DNA from: Acidobacteriota bacterium
GTDB lineage: Bacteria; Acidobacteriota; Blastocatellia; Pyrinomonadales; Pyrinomonadaceae
Assembly: GCA_013140875.1 (NCBI GenBank)
Contig: JABFSB010000546.1
Coordinates: 1 to 9,070 of the forward strand
Length of the DNA: 9,070 bases
Direction: 5' to 3'
Shown here piece by piece: positions 1 to 6,116 of the stretch; the stretch's first letter is position 1, and each line of letters opens with the position of its first letter. Under the pieces are notes generated by a model. It was not told the DNA's origin. It saw nothing but the letters and a program-made list of their open reading frames with translations, and searched no databases. The position numbers were made by a program, and so were the translations under genes.

Positions 1-1307
1 GATTCGCGCACGCCGATCGCGTCCCACGCCTCGAAAACGCCGATCTCCCAGCCGAAGCCCCACTTGATCGCGTTGTCGATCTCGACGATCGTGTCCGCTA
101 TTTCGGGAATGCGGTTCGCCGCGTAACGCGAAACGCGCGACGCCGTTTTCCACAAAAACTCGCCCACGCGGTCGTCGCCCCATACCAGTTTTTTAACCCG
201 CGTCGGGATGTCCTCGATCGCCTTTGCCGCGTCCAGCGAAGGAAACTTCGTCTTTTCCTGCGGTTTATATTCGAGCGTTTTCAAATCGAGTTCAAGAATG
301 ACGCGCTTGCCTTCCGCATCGGTGGATTTTTTGAAAAATCCGCCCTTGGTTTTATCGCCGAGCAGCTTTTTGTCAAGCAGCGTTTTGATCAATTCGGGAA
401 GCTGAAAAACATCGCGGTCCTCGTCGTCGGGCACGGCCGGAAATAGATTTGTCGTCACGTGCGCGGTAACATCCAGCCCGACAAGATCGGACGTGCGAAA
501 CGTAGCCGACGAAGCGTGGCCGATCGCCTTACCCGTCATCTGGTCGACCTCGGTCGGCGTAAAGCCCATCGCGATCATCTCGTGAATTGTCGCCATCATG
601 CCAAAAACGCCGATGCGATTGGCAATGAAATTCGGCCTATCCTTTGCCGGCACGACGCCTTTGCCCAAACGTTTATCGAGAAAGCCGGAGATCTGACACG
701 CGACCTCGCCGCTTGTTTTCGTGCCCGGGATCACCTCTACCAGCTTCATGTACCGCGGCGGGTTGAAGAAATGAACACCTACAAAGTTTTCTTTGAAATC
801 ATCCGAAAACGGCTCCGCGATCGAATCGATCGGGATACCGCTCGTGTTCGACGCTATCACCGAACCCGGCTTGCGGTGCTTTTCCACTTCGGCGAACAGC
901 TTATGCTTGATCTCAAGATTCTCGACCACTGCCTCAATCACCAGATCGCAGTCCTTCAACTTTGCCATGTCATCAGCGAAATTGCCGATCGAGATCAGTC
1001 CGGCGTTTTTACCAAGCATAAAAGGGGCCGGTTTCAGCTTTTTCGCCGCTTCAAAAAGCGATGCGACGATGCGGTTGCGAACCGCCGGCGACTCCAGCGT
1101 TAAGCCTTTCTTTTCCTCTTCCGGCGTCAGCTCGCGCGGAGCGATGTCCAAAAGCAGTGTTGGGATTCCTGCGTTCGAAAGGTGTGCCGCAATTGCCGCA
1201 CCCATTGTTCCCGCACCTAAAACGGCGGCTTTTCCGATGTTTAACGCGGGCTTTAGGCCTTCTGCCGTCGGCCCTTCGAGTCCTACGGCCTTTCCTGTGT
1301 TTGTCAT
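1..1307 (-). CDS. fadN: 3-hydroxyacyl-CoA dehydrogenase, FadN type (N-terminal part, cut by left edge)
   Basis: About 435 residues are in the window; the gene continues past base 1. Known family: FadN/YusL-type proteins of about 790 residues oxidise L-3-hydroxyacyl-CoA to 3-ketoacyl-CoA with NAD+ and carry a C-terminal enoyl-CoA hydratase domain, which here would lie outside. Seen: Rossmann motif GAGTMG at residues 31-36 with the acidic end of beta-2 at D54; the stretch ELTPEEEKKGLT typical of FadN; VIEAVVENLEIK; NTSG; the HFFNP signature with catalytic His at about 179; KGVVPAKDRPNFIANRIG; and GFGWEIGVFEAWDAIG near the edge, which marks the second 3HCDH C-terminal repeat. The ATG at 1307 has GAGGA (1314-1318, complement) seven bases upstream. 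Its promoter contains a FadR-like operator, so it is probably induced by long-chain acyl-CoA. No frameshift was found in the visible part. The gene symbol is by resemblance to the Bacillus protein; FadB/FadJ is less likely because those begin with the hydratase domain. Confidence 0.93.
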   Translation of the reverse strand, partial: MTNTGKAVGLEGPTAEGLKPALNIGKAAVLGAGTMGAAIAAHLSNAGIPTLLLDIAPRELTPEEEKKGLTLESPAVRNRIVASLFEAAKKLKPAPFMLGKNAGLISIGNFADDMAKLKDCDLVIEAVVENLEIKHKLFAEVEKHRKPGSVIASNTSGIPIDSIAEPFSDDFKENFVGVHFFNPPRYMKLVEVIPGTKTSGEVACQISGFLDKRLGKGVVPAKDRPNFIANRIGVFGMMATIHEMIAMGFTPTEVDQMTGKAIGHASSATFRTSDLVGLDVTAHVTTNLFPAVPDDEDRDVFQLPELIKTLLDKKLLGDKTKGGFFKKSTDAEGKRVILELDLKTLEYKPQEKTKFPSLDAAKAIEDIPTRVKKLVWGDDRVGEFLWKTASRVSRYAANRIPEIADTIVEIDNAIKWGFGWEIGVFEAWDAIGVRE

Positions 1308-1346
1308 TTTCTATCCTCGGTTGATGCTAATAAAGTAAGTTTCGAG

Positions 1347-1376
1347 ATTATAACTGAATGAGCATTCATTCAGCAA
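1347..1376 (-). promoter_or_regulatory. sigma70-type promoter of the fadN-like gene
   Basis: Reading the complement, TTGCTG (1376-1371) is a weak -35 and TATAAT (1352-1347) a perfect -10, with an 18-bp spacer. The predicted transcription start is near 1340, giving a leader of about 33 bases that includes the GAGGA ribosome binding site. A palindromic operator fills the spacer. Confidence 0.75.
1354..1373. promoter_or_regulatory. FadR-like (TetR family) operator palindrome
   Basis: The sequence is CTGAATGA-GCAT-TCATTCAG: perfect 8-bp arms around a 4-bp centre. The Bacillus FadR (TetR-type acyl-CoA-responsive repressor) operator consensus as I recall it is TGAATGA-N4-TCATTCA, so both arms match exactly. 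It lies between -10 and -35 of a beta-oxidation gene, the classic position for repression by blocking RNA polymerase. The regulator is not in the window, so the identity of the binding protein is inferred. Confidence 0.75.
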
Positions 1377-1428
1377 GCGTTTCGAGTGCAATTTAGGCGG
1401 TAAGTGGGCCAATTCGAATTCCCGTTTG

Positions 1429-1527
1429 ATTTTCTTTGCGTACTCCGCGAACTTCGCGTGAAACTCTTAAACCCCTGAGAAAAGTTCACGCAACGGACGC
1501 GGAAGATCGCAAAGGAAGAAAAGAAAA
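1429..1527. repeat. Imperfect intergenic inverted repeat built of 9-bp CTYYGCGWA-like units (copy A)
   Basis: The left arm reads CTTTGCGTA, CTCCGCGAA, CTTCGCGTG in direct succession (about 1434-1460). The right arm, about 1477-1527, contains the reverse complement (CTTTGCGAT, CTTCCGCGT, TTGCGTGAA on the other strand). Central turn is about 1467-1476. A related element lies at 7895-7985. No convincing gene overlaps it. The remainder of the 1374-1571 spacer shows nothing else recognisable. Confidence 0.6.
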
Positions 1528-1571
1528 TTGGTGAAATTTCGATCTGTCTCACTGCCGCTTAGCCCATTTCC

Positions 1572-1600
1572 TTGACAGTTTTCGCAAATAGTTCGATACT
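1572..1600 (+). promoter_or_regulatory. sigma70-type promoter of the peptidoglycan-binding gene
   Basis: A perfect TTGACA -35 (1572-1577) is followed after 17 bp by GATACT (1595-1600, four of six consensus bases). Predicted start near 1607 leaves a leader of about 95 bases before the ATG at 1703. Confidence 0.6.
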
Positions 1601-1702
1601 TCAAATCGTTCAAGAAACTAACATTCGCCTGACGTCGCGGAACTGCTTACAATTCCCCGGCTGATGGTTTGCTCGTAATTTCAATTTCCGAGGATATTTT
1701 TG

Positions 1703-2431
1703 ATGAAAAAGTTACTATTTTTAATAGCCCTCTCATTAACTTGCGGCGTTTCATTGAATGCCCAAAGCACTACTACTCCTCCCGCACCGTCGGCCAGTCC
1801 GCGGCCGGCGTCGACGATAACTGTCGCCGAAGCGAAAAACACAAAATCGCCGACCGCCGCGGCACCCGCAAAAAAGCGCGGCCCGGTATTTCGTCCGACC
1901 AAGGACCAGATCAAACAGGTCCAGGCGATGTTGAAGGAAAAGTCGTTGTACAAGGGCGAGGCGACGGGAAGCTATAACGACGAAACCCGCTCCGCGATCA
2001 AGAGTTTTCAAAAGGACAACGGCCTCAAACAGACCGGCACGCTGAATCGGGCAACGCTTGAAAAAATGAATATCGAGCTGACCGAAAACCAAAAGGCGAT
2101 CCCCGTTTCGGAAAGTTCATTTGCCGATGCAGACGAGGAAAAGAAACCGGCAAAAGAAGAAAAAGCGGCTTCATCCGAGCCAAAACCGAAAAAGGCCCCG
2201 ATCTTTCGGGCAACAGGCGATCAGATCAAAGAAGCGCAGAAAATGTTGAAGGCGGGTTCCATGTACAGCGGCGAACAAACCGGCAAACTAGACGACGCGA
2301 CCCGCGACGGCCTTAAAAAATATCAGGAAGCTAACGGAATCAAAGTTACCGGAACTTTGAACCGGGTTACCCTTGAGAAAATGGGCATTGCATTGACCGA
2401 AAAGCAGAAGGCCGACGGCGAAGGTCAATAA
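1703..2431 (+). CDS. Secreted protein with two tandem peptidoglycan-binding domains
   Basis: A 242-residue protein. An N-terminal signal peptide (MKKLLFLIALSLTCGVSLNA, likely cut before Q21) is followed by a Pro/Ser/Thr/Ala-rich linker (about 22-60). Two homologous segments, about 62-132 and 167-237, each carry a PG_binding_1-like three-helix fold: FRxTxDQIKxxQxMLK, YxGExTG, a TR..(I/L)K.(F/Y)Q motif, then TGTLNRxTLEKM and LTExQKA. A Lys/Glu-rich linker (about 144-165) joins them, so the protein arose by internal duplication. No catalytic domain is visible. Inference: it sits in the periplasm or cell wall, binding peptidoglycan or acting as adaptor. The ATG at 1703 is preferred over an in-frame TTG at 1700 because GAGGA (1690-1694) is eight bases from the ATG. 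It has its own promoter and terminator, so it is monocistronic. Confidence 0.9.
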   Translation: MKKLLFLIALSLTCGVSLNAQSTTTPPAPSASPRPASTITVAEAKNTKSPTAAAPAKKRGPVFRPTKDQIKQVQAMLKEKSLYKGEATGSYNDETRSAIKSFQKDNGLKQTGTLNRATLEKMNIELTENQKAIPVSESSFADADEEKKPAKEEKAASSEPKPKKAPIFRATGDQIKEAQKMLKAGSMYSGEQTGKLDDATRDGLKKYQEANGIKVTGTLNRVTLEKMGIALTEKQKADGEGQ

Positions 2432-2461
2432 AAAACTTCTGTTGGAACCTCCATTGCCAAC

Positions 2462-2491
2462 GCGGCCGGTGCAGCATACCGGTCGCTTTTT
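2462..2491 (+). terminator. Rho-independent terminator after the peptidoglycan-binding gene
   Basis: A 9-bp stem GCGGCCGGT / ACCGGTCGC (one G-U pair) with a 7-base loop is followed at once by TTTTT. It begins 31 bases after the stop codon. Confidence 0.85.
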
Positions 2492-2524
2492 ATTTGTCAA
2501 TAAGGCGGGCTTCGACCGCATTCC

Positions 2525-2533
2525 TGCTATAAT
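2525..2533 (+). promoter_or_regulatory. Extended -10 promoter of the DUF4440-like gene, probably giving a leaderless mRNA
   Basis: TGCTATAAT (2525-2533) is an extended -10 with perfect TATAAT; no -35 is placed correctly. Only nine bases separate it from the ATG at 2543, so transcription would start at or within about three bases of the start codon. Confidence 0.65.
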
Positions 2534-2542
2534 TTTCGCGAT

Positions 2543-2986
2543 ATGAAACTAATTTTTCCGCTTCTTTTTCTCTTGATTGTCACGATCCCGGCTGTCGCGC
2601 AGTCCGCTCAACAAAAAGCCCAGGTAGAGATCGACGTTCTCGCTGTAATGACGCTGCAAACGGCCGCATGGAACAGCGGCGATGTCGCGGGATTTATGCA
2701 GGGTTATTGGAAATCGGACAAACTCGTTTTTGCTTCCGGCGATTCGATCACGCACGGCTGGCAGCCGACGCTCGACCGCTATAAAAAGAGTTACGATTCA
2801 AAAGTAAAAATGGGCGAGTTAACTTTTTCGGACGTCAACGTCAATGTGCTTAGCAAGGACATCGCCGTCGTCCTCGGCACGTGGTCGCTTAAACGCGAAA
2901 AGGACAACCCAAAAGGCAAATTTACGCTGATCTTTCAACGCATGAAAGAAGGTTGGCGAATCATCCACGACCACACTTCGTCCTGA
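2543..2986 (+). CDS. Secreted DUF4440/SnoaL-like (NTF2 fold) protein
   Basis: A 147-residue protein. The signal peptide MKLIFPLLFLLIVTIPAVA is probably cut before Q20. The mature part fits one NTF2-like domain: an opening helix containing TLQTAAWNSGDVAGFMQGYW, then KLVFASGDSITHGWQPTLDRYKKSY, and the closing strands VVLGTWSLKRE, GKFTLIFQRMKEGWRIIHDHTSS. The GxFTLIF...GWRIxxDHTS ending is typical of DUF4440-type proteins. Such domains act as small pocket-bearing enzymes or ligand-binding modules; I cannot assign a substrate. The start has no Shine-Dalgarno sequence, in line with a leaderless transcript. Upstream gene is closed by a terminator, so it is an independent unit. Export to the periplasm is inferred from the signal peptide. 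Confidence 0.9.
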   Translation: MKLIFPLLFLLIVTIPAVAQSAQQKAQVEIDVLAVMTLQTAAWNSGDVAGFMQGYWKSDKLVFASGDSITHGWQPTLDRYKKSYDSKVKMGELTFSDVNVNVLSKDIAVVLGTWSLKREKDNPKGKFTLIFQRMKEGWRIIHDHTSS

Positions 2987-2993
2987 CAGTCCC

Positions 2994-3020
2994 GATGACA
3001 GCCTGTTTGGGGCGGTCATC
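2994..3020 (+). terminator. Hairpin after the DUF4440-like gene, possible terminator
   Basis: GATGACAGCC and GGCGGTCATC form a 10-bp stem with one mismatch and a 7-base loop, starting eight bases after the stop codon. The following sequence is T-rich only in patches (AAATTTCCCTCTTAT), so termination may be weak or Rho-assisted. Confidence 0.45.
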
Positions 3021-3113
3021 AGGAAATTTCCCTCTTATCTTACGGAATGAAACTTGCTTCCCTTACTGCTGTGTACCGATTCAAGACATTTCTAGAACGT
3101 GGGGGATATATTT

Positions 3114-3608
3114 ATGCAGGATAAGAAACAGGATTCGATAGCAAAGATAAAAGAGCTCACCGAAGGCATCGATTTTTGCATGTTGACGACAATGGACGGC
3201 GGATATTTGCGGAGTAGGCCAATGTCTACTCAGCAATTCGAGTTTGACGGTGATCTTTGGTTTCTGACGAGCGACAACACCCACAAGATGGAAGAGATCG
3301 CGAAGGATGATCGAGTCAACGTGGCCTATTCGCAGCCGGACGAAAATAAATACGTCTCTATCTCCGGCCGGGGAGAACTTTCGCGCAATCAGGAAAAGAT
3401 CGACGAATTTTGGAACCCGGCAATGCAGGCCTGGTTTCCCGAAGGCAAGGACGATCCGCATCTCTGCCTGTTGAAAGTGTCAGTCGAACAAGCCGAATAT
3501 TGGGACGCTCCGTCAAGCAAGATCGTCCAGTTGGTCGGATTCGTGAAAGCCCTGGCGACGGGACAGGAAGCCGATTACGGCGAAAACGAAAAAATCACCT
3601 TGAAGTGA
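3114..3608 (+). CDS. Pyridoxamine 5'-phosphate oxidase-fold general stress protein
   Basis: A 164-residue cytoplasmic protein of the general stress protein 26 type (PPOX-like split beta-barrel, usually binding FMN as a dimer). Seen: opening helix KIKELTEGIDFCMLTT, then GGYLRSRPMS (21-38), DLWFLTSDNTHKMEEI (47-62), the strand VNVAYSQPDENKYVSISGRG (about 68-87), and the family's late block EFWNPAMQAWFPEGKDDPHLCLLKV with YWDAP (98-133). Length is normal for the family. Start: an in-frame GTG at 3099 exists, but the ATG at 3114 has GGGGG (3101-3105) eight bases upstream and begins where family members begin. It is followed after six bases by a zinc-ribbon gene, so the two probably form an operon. 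The exact reaction is unknown; members are annotated as flavin-dependent oxidoreductases linked to stress. Confidence 0.9.
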   Translation: MQDKKQDSIAKIKELTEGIDFCMLTTMDGGYLRSRPMSTQQFEFDGDLWFLTSDNTHKMEEIAKDDRVNVAYSQPDENKYVSISGRGELSRNQEKIDEFWNPAMQAWFPEGKDDPHLCLLKVSVEQAEYWDAPSSKIVQLVGFVKALATGQEADYGENEKITLK

Positions 3609-3614
3609 GAGCGT

Positions 3615-3863
3615 ATGGATTCACCAAAAATGTGCCCCGATTGCAGCGGCGTCATGGTTGAGGGCTTTATCCTAGACATGACTTACGGTGGAAGACTTGT
3701 GCCGCGATGGCTGCGAGGCAAACCGGAGGAGTCGATCTGGACAGGCGTCAAAACCAGCGGCAAGGAATGCCGTTCGGTCGAAAGTTATCGGTGCGAACAG
3801 TGTGGTCTGCTTCGCTCATACGCAAACCAGGAGGTCGACGCGCCGGGCCTGTTTGGTAAATAG
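3615..3863 (+). CDS. Small zinc-ribbon protein (resembles DUF6487)
   Basis: An 82-residue protein with two CxxC pairs: C7-P-D-C10 near the N-terminus and C60-E-Q-C63 in YRCEQCGLLRSYA, plus an unpaired C52. The middle holds GFILDMTYGG, PRWLRGKPEESIWTGVK and SVESY, a pattern seen in small uncharacterised zinc-ribbon proteins (DUF6487-like, from memory). One structural zinc is expected. No DNA-binding or catalytic motif is recognisable. The start is six bases after the stress-protein stop, with only a weak GAGAG before it, so translation is probably coupled to the upstream gene. A strong terminator follows. Function unknown. Confidence 0.85.
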   Translation: MDSPKMCPDCSGVMVEGFILDMTYGGRLVPRWLRGKPEESIWTGVKTSGKECRSVESYRCEQCGLLRSYANQEVDAPGLFGK

Positions 3864-3887
3864 AGCCGGTCCGGAGCGACCCCCTCG

Positions 3888-3917
3888 TTGAATCTGATTC
3901 GAATAATGAAGGATAAT
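3888..3917 (+). promoter_or_regulatory. Candidate promoter of the S9 peptidase, nested in the upstream terminator
   Basis: TTGAAT (3888-3893) and GATAAT (3912-3917, five of six) are separated by 18 bp. The predicted start, near 3924, falls in the loop of the terminator hairpin, so RNA from this promoter would lack the left arm and could not form the terminator. Confidence 0.45.
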
Positions 3918-3943
3918 GGTGCGAGCCCGTTATCCTTTTTTTT
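3909..3943 (+). terminator. Rho-independent terminator after the zinc-ribbon gene
   Basis: AAGGATAATGG and CCGTTATCCTT form an 11-bp stem (one T-G wobble) with a 7-base loop, running into eight consecutive T. It ends 15 bases before the next start codon. Confidence 0.88.
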
Positions 3944-3958
3944 ATTTCGGAGAAACCT

Positions 3959-6040
3959 ATGCGCTGTAAATACCTCGCCGTCCTTGTCGCGTTTCTAGTC
4001 CTGTCTTTTTCGGCCGCTGCCCAAAATTACACGATCCAGCAATACCTGAACATTAAATCCGCCGGCTCGCCGACGCTTTCGCCCGATGGTAAACAAATGG
4101 CGTATCTGACAAACACGACCGGCACTTCGCAGGTATGGCTGATCGATCTGCCGAACGGGACGCCGAAACAGTTGACGAATTACGAAGACAACATCGGTTT
4201 CGTCCGCTGGCTGCCCGATGGAAGCGGCATCATCTTCGGCAAAGCCCGCGGCGGTGATGAGAATACTCAGTTTTACTGGATGAAAACCGATGGCTCGGCC
4301 GTGCGGGCACTGACCGACGATCCGAAAGTGCGTAATAACTTCGCCGAGGTTTCCAAAGACGGCAAAAAGATCTACTACGCCTCGAACAAACGCAACCGAA
4401 CATTCTTCGACGTTTATTCGATGGAGATCGCAACCGGTAAGGAAGAACTGCTCTATCAATACGACGGCAACATCAACATCGCAGCAGTAAATGATGTGGG
4501 CACGGAATTCGTAGTATCCCGTGATTCGGCTGAGAAGAGCCTCGACAACGATCTTTATCTGGTGAATGTTCGCACGAAGACCGAAACCCACCTAACACCT
4601 CATAAGGATGCGTCGGAGTTTAGAGATGTCTCTATTCTCGCTGATAGCATCATCTTTGCGACCAATGATATGCGGGAGTTCAGCCGGCTTATTCAGTTGC
4701 GCCAAAGAAACGCTGCAGGTGATGACTGGACCGAGAAAAATCGCGAGATCGATGTTCTCGCCGACGACCAAACAACCGAAGTCGACGACGTTACCGTCAG
4801 CGACTATGAAAGATACCTGGCTTACACCGTTAATCGGAACGGCTATGCAGAATTACACGTCAGAGGTATCGAAACCGATGGAAAACCGTTGATATCGGTT
4901 GTTAAACGTCAAGGCGAATCAGTAAAACTAGCTGGGCGCGGTGTGGTAAGCGGCCTGTCGTTTTCGGTGGACGGGAGCAGGCTTGCCTTCAGCTTCAGTT
5001 CCGCTACTAAAAACGGCGATATTTGGCTGTACGATCTTGAGTCGAAGAGGCTCTCACAAATTACCCATAGTGACCGAGCCGGAATCCCGGTGGAGTCTTT
5101 TGTCGAACCTGCGTTGATCAAATTCAAGAGTTTTGACGGACGCGAGATTCCGGCTTGGTACTACAAGCCGCTAAATACCCCTGCCTACTCGAACTACGAC
5201 GCGGATTCGGGACTGTCCGACGCAAAAACATCGTCCAAGAGCACAAAGGAAAAAGCGAGTTACACGGTATCTTCCAAAACAGAAAAATCGCCCAGATTCG
5301 CGAAAAGCGACTTCATAGGTCGTCCGACATCGATTTTCAGAACAGATAATGAAACGTCGCACCGAGTCATTGTCTCCGTCCACGGCGGCCCGGAGGGCCA
5401 GGAGCGTCCCGGTTTCAGCGGCCTGTATCAATACTATCTCTCGCGCGGATACGCGATACTTGCCACAAACGTCCGGGGTTCGACCGGCTACGGCAAAACA
5501 TTCACCCACCTCGACGACGTGGAAAAACGCGAAGACTCGGTGAAAGACCTTGCTGCTGCGGTCGAGTGGCTGAAGACAAAAGGCGGAGCGGACCCGAAGC
5601 GGATTGCGGTTATGGGCGGGAGCTACGGCGGTTATATGACGATGGCGGCGATCACGCTTTACCCGGACTTGTGGGCAGCGGCGGTCGGGACGGTTGCGAT
5701 AACGAATTGGGAAACATTTCTGCAGAACACATCCGGCTATCGCCGACGCCAGCGTGAGGTGGAATACGGACGTCTCGACCGCGACATCGAATTCCTCCGC
5801 CGCATCTCGCCCATCCGCAAGATCGACCGCATCAAAACGCCGCTCTTCGTAATATCGGGCCGCAACGACCCGCGCGTTCCATTCACCGAAGGCGAACAAA
5901 TGGTTGACGCCCTCAAAAAACGCGGAGCGCCTGTCGAATACAAACTCTACGACGACGAAGGCCACGGCATCTCAAAACTAAAAAACCGCCTGGATCTATA
6001 TCCGCGTGTCGCCGATTTTCTGGATAGATATATGAAGTAA
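3959..6040 (+). CDS. Secreted S9 family (prolyl oligopeptidase/acylaminoacyl-type) serine peptidase
   Basis: A 693-residue exported peptidase. A signal peptide (1-21, likely cut before Q22) is followed by a beta-propeller with PD40-type blades, e.g. SPTLSPDGKQMAYLTN, VRWLPDGSGIIFGKA, EVSKDGKKIYYASN and LSFSVDGSRLAFSFSS, up to about residue 385. The alpha/beta hydrolase domain follows: VHGGPEGQ (oxyanion region, H475), NVRGSTGYGK, GGSYGGYM with nucleophile S555, GRNDPRVPF with D637 and DDEGHG with H669, so the triad is complete. Known role: cleavage of short peptides, often after Pro or of N-acyl residues; substrate cannot be told here. GGAGA (3949-3953) lies five bases before the ATG. Odd: about 64 residues (405-468), Ser/Lys/Thr-rich, separate YYKP from VIVSVHGG where relatives have about 10-15. 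The stop lies eight bases before a REP element; the facing gene is a RAYT on the other strand. Confidence 0.95.
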   Translation: MRCKYLAVLVAFLVLSFSAAAQNYTIQQYLNIKSAGSPTLSPDGKQMAYLTNTTGTSQVWLIDLPNGTPKQLTNYEDNIGFVRWLPDGSGIIFGKARGGDENTQFYWMKTDGSAVRALTDDPKVRNNFAEVSKDGKKIYYASNKRNRTFFDVYSMEIATGKEELLYQYDGNINIAAVNDVGTEFVVSRDSAEKSLDNDLYLVNVRTKTETHLTPHKDASEFRDVSILADSIIFATNDMREFSRLIQLRQRNAAGDDWTEKNREIDVLADDQTTEVDDVTVSDYERYLAYTVNRNGYAELHVRGIETDGKPLISVVKRQGESVKLAGRGVVSGLSFSVDGSRLAFSFSSATKNGDIWLYDLESKRLSQITHSDRAGIPVESFVEPALIKFKSFDGREIPAWYYKPLNTPAYSNYDADSGLSDAKTSSKSTKEKASYTVSSKTEKSPRFAKSDFIGRPTSIFRTDNETSHRVIVSVHGGPEGQERPGFSGLYQYYLSRGYAILATNVRGSTGYGKTFTHLDDVEKREDSVKDLAAAVEWLKTKGGADPKRIAVMGGSYGGYMTMAAITLYPDLWAAAVGTVAITNWETFLQNTSGYRRRQREVEYGRLDRDIEFLRRISPIRKIDRIKTPLFVISGRNDPRVPFTEGEQMVDALKKRGAPVEYKLYDDEGHGISKLKNRLDLYPRVADFLDRYMK

Positions 6041-6048
6041 ACGCGCCC

Positions 6049-6101
6049 GGGAACGCAGGCGCCCTCGCCTGCATGAGTGCAAAGCACGAACAGACCGTTG
6101 C
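6049..6101 (+). repeat. REP element, left copy flanking the RAYT
   Basis: It matches the reverse complement of 6701-6753: the first 47 bases (6049-6095) are identical, and with one mismatch the match extends to 53. It contains two hairpins: GCAGGCG-CCCT-CGCCTGC (6055-6072) and GTGC-AAA-GCAC (6077-6087). Its position just after the S9 peptidase stop suggests it may also end that transcript, though no T-tract follows. Confidence 0.9.
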
Positions 6102-6116
6102 TGGCGTACAACCTAA

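Noticed and set aside
459..1338. Plus-strand open frames of up to 214 codons across the left part
   Set aside because: They lie opposite the fadN-like gene, whose minus-strand frame carries clear family motifs throughout; the plus-strand products are Arg/His- or Ser-rich with no recognisable domain.
1370..1552. 60-codon minus-strand frame in the fadN spacer
   Set aside because: It overlaps the FadR-like operator and the 9-bp-unit inverted repeat, and the product looks like translated repeat sequence.
5171..5965. 264-codon minus-strand frame opposite the S9 peptidase
   Set aside because: It is the mirror of the conserved hydrolase domain; its Arg/Val/Phe-rich product shows no domain and no ribosome binding site.
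6049..6095. Inverted repeats as ends of a classical DDE insertion sequence
   Set aside because: The enclosed gene is an HUH tyrosine transposase (HVH plus Tyr), which does not use terminal inverted repeats in that way, and no target-site duplication is seen; the repeats are REP-type hairpins.
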